Assembly (NCBI GenBank): GCA_947469815.1
Contig: CANIRI010000115.1
Span: 1 to 7,423 of the forward strand
Direction: 5' to 3'
Origin: Comamonadaceae bacterium
GTDB lineage: Bacteria; Pseudomonadota; Gammaproteobacteria; Burkholderiales; Burkholderiaceae_C
DNA length: 7,423 bases
Part shown: one piece after another, positions 5,538 to 7,423 of the stretch
How positions within the stretch are numbered: position 1 is the stretch's first letter
Layout: each line of letters starts with the position of its first letter
Notes under the pieces: generated by a model
What the model saw: only the letters and a program-made list of their open reading frames with translations
Told to the model about the DNA's origin: nothing
The model's database searches: none
Made by a program: the position numbers and the translations under genes

Positions 5538-5981
5538 ATGTACCAAAGAATCATGGTGGCGACCGATGGCTCGCCCTTGTCGCAAAAGGCGGTGGATTCG
5601 GCGCTGGAGCTGGCAGCCGCATTCAAGGCACAGGTGACTGCTGTGTCGGTGGTTCAGGCCTATAGCTACGACTATTTTGAGGGGGCTTACCCCTTGAGCA
5701 AAGAAGATGTGAAGACCGTGGAGTCGTACTGGGTGGAGAAGGCGCAGAAGCTGTTGGACACCGCCACCTTCAGCGCAGCCTCTAAAGGCGTGCCGATTAA
5801 GACGCAGGTCTTAACCGCCAATGACGTCGCCGAAGCGTTGGTGACGGCAGCCCATACGATGGACGCGGACTTGATCGTGATGGCCTCGCATGGCCGCCGG
5901 GGCTTTGACCGCTTGCTGCACGGCAGCGAAACCCAGGAAGTGCTGAACCACTGCAAGGTGCCGGTCTTGGTTTTGCGCTAG
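5538..5981 (+). CDS. Universal stress protein, UspA family
   Basis: A 147-residue single-domain Usp. The N-terminus MYQRIMVATDGSPLSQKA has the conserved first strand and D10. The C-terminus has the nucleotide-binding loop ASHGRRGFDRLLHGS (116-130), followed by the last strand VPVLVLR. In the ATP-binding pattern G-x2-G-x9-G-S/T the first Gly is Ala116, a common variant, while G119 and G129-S130 are kept, so ATP binding is plausible. These cytoplasmic proteins support survival under starvation, oxygen limitation and other stress; the exact biochemical role is usually unknown. The start ATG 5538 follows GAAGGGA (5525-5531). Two nearby ATGs at 5531 and 5534 are in other frames. The two FNR-like boxes upstream suggest induction at low oxygen. 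The gene appears to be monocistronic, since the next gene converges on it. Confidence 0.93.
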   Translation: MYQRIMVATDGSPLSQKAVDSALELAAAFKAQVTAVSVVQAYSYDYFEGAYPLSKEDVKTVESYWVEKAQKLLDTATFSAASKGVPIKTQVLTANDVAEALVTAAHTMDADLIVMASHGRRGFDRLLHGSETQEVLNHCKVPVLVLR

Positions 5982-5996
5982 GGCGCTTGAGCAGGC

Positions 5997-6278
5997 TCAG
6001 GACATTTTGCCGATGGCGCAGCTCACATAGCTTTTGATGTTGGAGACACCGGCCTCAAAGCCTTCGATGCTGCCTTTTTCGGGGTAGCCCATATCCTGGA
6101 GTTTTTCCAGAATGGTCGCACGCATGGCCAGATCGGCTTGCAGGCTGACCATTTGCAGTTCATGGTCCACCGATACATCGGTGACGCCATCCAGGGCGTT
6201 CAAACCTTTGAGAATGGTTTTTTCGCAACCTCCGCATTTGAGATTGTCGATTTCAAAATGCATGTCCTGGGTGCTCAT
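5997..6278 (-). CDS. Heavy-metal-associated (HMA) domain protein, CopZ/MerP-like
   Basis: A 93-residue soluble protein whose first 65 or so residues form an HMA domain. The metal-binding loop DNLKCGGCEKTI carries C15 and C18 (CxxC), followed by LNALDGVTDVSVDHELQMVSLQ and ILEKLQDMGYPE in the expected ferredoxin-like order. Such domains bind Cu(I) or other soft metals as chaperones. The usual Met before the CxxC is replaced (LKCGGC). A C-terminal tail of about 25 residues with C87 extends past the normal domain end. The start ATG 6278 has a strong ribosome binding site AAGGAGAT (6292 to 6285). It overlaps the stop of the DUF2892 gene by 4 bases (ATGA), indicating one transcript and coupled translation. 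No P-type ATPase is present beside it, so the delivery partner is unknown. It converges with the universal stress gene. Confidence 0.87.
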   Translation of the reverse strand: MSTQDMHFEIDNLKCGGCEKTILKGLNALDGVTDVSVDHELQMVSLQADLAMRATILEKLQDMGYPEKGSIEGFEAGVSNIKSYVSCAIGKMS

Positions 6279-6478
6279 GTGTCGATCTCCTTGGTGGGGC
6301 AGGTGCTGAAGTTGAGCACACTGTACAGCGCGCAAAAACGCAGCAAGCCGGTGAACAAAATAGGGACGCCCAACCAGGCCCAAGGGCTGATGGTGGGGTC
6401 GGTGACCGCGAGGTAAATCAAGCCGATGCCGAGCACGATGCGCAGCAGGCGGTCGAGGGTTCCAAGATTGGGTGTCAT
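6275..6478 (-). CDS. Small DUF2892 (YgaP-type) inner membrane protein
   Basis: A 67-residue protein of the DUF2892 type, the membrane part also found at the C-terminus of YgaP rhodaneses. It begins with the typical NLGTLDRLLRIVLG and has two membrane helices (about 11-25 and 33-50) joined by a short loop. It ends with FCALYSVLNFSTC, which places C49 and C60 near the second helix end as is common in the family. The function of stand-alone members is not established; sulfur, thiol or metal links are suggested only by neighbours. The start ATG 6478 fits the family N-terminus, with a weak AAGG upstream. The stop overlaps the ATG of the HMA protein gene, so the two are made together. Confidence 0.87.
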   Translation of the reverse strand: MTPNLGTLDRLLRIVLGIGLIYLAVTDPTISPWAWLGVPILFTGLLRFCALYSVLNFSTCPTKEIDT

Positions 6479-6541
6479 AGCGGGCCTTTTACAGTGGCTG
6501 TTGCAAGGATTCCACTGTCTACCGCTTACAGCACCCCGTCT

Positions 6542-6555
6542 TTGACTTGCGTCAA
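6542..6555. promoter_or_regulatory. FNR/Dnr-like palindrome upstream of the DUF2892-HMA operon
   Basis: TTGACTTGCGTCAA is a perfect inverted repeat with TTGAC/GTCAA arms. It agrees with the looser FNR-family pattern TTGAY-N4-RTCAA but not with the strict TTGAT-N4-ATCAA form. It lies 64 bases before the DUF2892 start and 24 bases after the prlC stop. A candidate -10 on the - strand, TAGACA (6521 to 6516), is weak and would place the site at about -39.5, so the promoter geometry is less convincing than at the stress gene. Confidence 0.45.
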
Positions 6556-6578
6556 AAGCGCTTGAATTACCGGCGTGC

Positions 6579-7423
6579 TCAGGGCGCGGCGCTGGGCCCC
6601 ATGCCTTGGTGGCGCAGCAGCGCGTCCAGGCGCGGCTCGCGGCCACGGAAGGCTTTGAAGGATTCCATAGCCGGGCGGCTGCCGCCTTTTTCCAGAATGG
6701 TTTGGCGGTAGCGGCGTCCGGTCTCGGGGTTGGCCTCGCCGCCGGGCAGGGCGGTTTCTTCGAAAGCGGCGTATGCGTCCGCGCTCAGCACCTCTGCCCA
6801 CTTGTAGCTGTAATAACCGGCGGCATAACCACCGGCAAAAATATGGCTGAAGCTGTGCGCCGTGCGGTTCCAGGCCGGGGGTTGAAGCACGGCAACCTCC
6901 GCGCGCACCTCACCCAGCACGCGCATGAAGTCAGCCCCTGCAGCAGGTTCGCTGTGCAGGCGCATGTCGAACAGCGCGAACTCGATCTGGCGCAGGGTTT
7001 GCAGCCCGCTTTGAAAGTTTTTGGCGGCCAGCATCTTGTCGAACAGGGCGCGCGGCAGGGGCTCGCCGGTGTCCACATGGGCGGTCATGTGGCGCAGCAC
7101 GCTCCATTCCCAGCAAAAGTTTTCCATGAACTGGCTGGGCAGCTCCACCGCGTCCCATTCGACGCCGCTGATGCCGGCGATGTCGCGCTCGTTGACCTGG
7201 GTCAGCATGTGGTGCAGCCCGTGGCCGCATTCATGGAAGAGGGTGATCACGTCATCGTGCGTCAGCAGCGGCGGCTTGCCGCCCACGCCTTCGGCAAAGT
7301 TGCACACCAGATGGGCCACCGGGGTTTGCAGGGATGCGCTGTCAGGGCGCAGCCAGCGGGTACGCACATCGTCCATCCAGGCACCGCCGCGCTTGCCTGC
7401 GCGGGCGCCGGGGTCCAGGTAAA
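6579..7423 (-). CDS. prlC: Oligopeptidase A, M3 family zinc metallopeptidase (5' part outside window)
   Basis: The C-terminal 281 residues of an M3 peptidase; the frame is open to the right edge, so the N-terminal part (roughly 400 residues in this family) lies outside. The visible segment starts with YLDPGARAGKRGGAWMDD. It contains the zinc site FHECGHGLHH (HExxH encoded at 7235-7221) and the downstream Glu region GVEWDAVELPSQFMENF that provides the third zinc ligand. Near the end is the Gly/Tyr-rich substrate loop GGYAAGYYSYKWAEVL. These match oligopeptidase A / PrlC, a cytoplasmic enzyme that degrades short peptides, including cleaved signal peptides. An apparent ATG at 7376 (MDD) is internal. 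Nothing is broken in the visible part. It is followed by the operon DUF2892-HMA on the same strand after a 100-base spacer with a FNR-like palindrome. Confidence 0.94.
   Translation of the reverse strand, partial: YLDPGARAGKRGGAWMDDVRTRWLRPDSASLQTPVAHLVCNFAEGVGGKPPLLTHDDVITLFHECGHGLHHMLTQVNERDIAGISGVEWDAVELPSQFMENFCWEWSVLRHMTAHVDTGEPLPRALFDKMLAAKNFQSGLQTLRQIEFALFDMRLHSEPAAGADFMRVLGEVRAEVAVLQPPAWNRTAHSFSHIFAGGYAAGYYSYKWAEVLSADAYAAFEETALPGGEANPETGRRYRQTILEKGGSRPAMESFKAFRGREPRLDALLRHQGMGPSAAP

Noticed and set aside
5988..5999. Short palindrome TGAGC-AG-GCTCA between the converging stress and HMA genes
   Set aside because: The loop is too small, the usable stem is about 4 bp and there is no T run on either strand. 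Too weak to call a terminator.
1..7423. CRISPR array, insertion sequence, attachment site, tRNA, rRNA or cobalamin riboswitch
   Set aside because: I looked for spaced direct repeats, terminal inverted repeats, transposase motifs, tRNA cloverleaf ends and B12-box-like sequence and found none I could support.

Overview
The window looks like a chromosomal segment of a GC-rich betaproteobacterium, probably Burkholderiales and perhaps Comamonadaceae (Rhodoferax/Polaromonas-like). This rests on base composition, dense coding and the style of the CobT, CobS, universal stress and PrlC proteins. The taxonomic call is inference from recognition, not from a search. No mobile element, phage gene, CRISPR array, tRNA or rRNA was seen.

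Left part (1-3372, + strand): a tight cobalamin block. The last codons of an upstream reading frame, probably the membrane permease of a B12/siderophore-type ABC importer, overlap the start of its ATPase (btuD-like). Then come cobT, cobS and a cobC-like phosphatase, with gaps of only 5-8 bases. Together they describe corrinoid uptake plus assembly of the nucleotide loop: CobT activates the lower-ligand base, CobS joins it to adenosylcobinamide-GDP, and CobC removes the remaining phosphate. The 3' end of cobC carries a C/G-tract sequence that can fold into two mutually exclusive hairpins.

Middle part (3373-5338): a 60-residue helical protein of unknown function (+), a small plant-type [2Fe-2S] ferredoxin (-), an exported calcineurin-like metallophosphoesterase with several altered metal-ligand positions (+), and a short CbpM/MerR-like protein (-) that converges on the phosphoesterase with only 5 bases between the stop codons.

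Right part (5339-7423): a 199-bp divergent regulatory region with two FNR/ANR-type palindromes. The right-hand one sits exactly where a class II FNR activator should sit for a universal stress protein gene. The left-hand one is similarly placed for the divergent cbpM-like gene. Beyond it, on the - strand, lie a translationally coupled pair (DUF2892 membrane protein, then a heavy-metal-associated domain protein) with a third FNR/Dnr-like palindrome upstream, and the C-terminal part of an M3-family oligopeptidase (prlC) running off the right edge.

The most interesting signal is the cluster of FNR-family sites, which suggests a small oxygen-responsive neighbourhood at 5027-6555. Nothing in the window can be claimed as a wholly new system from sequence alone.
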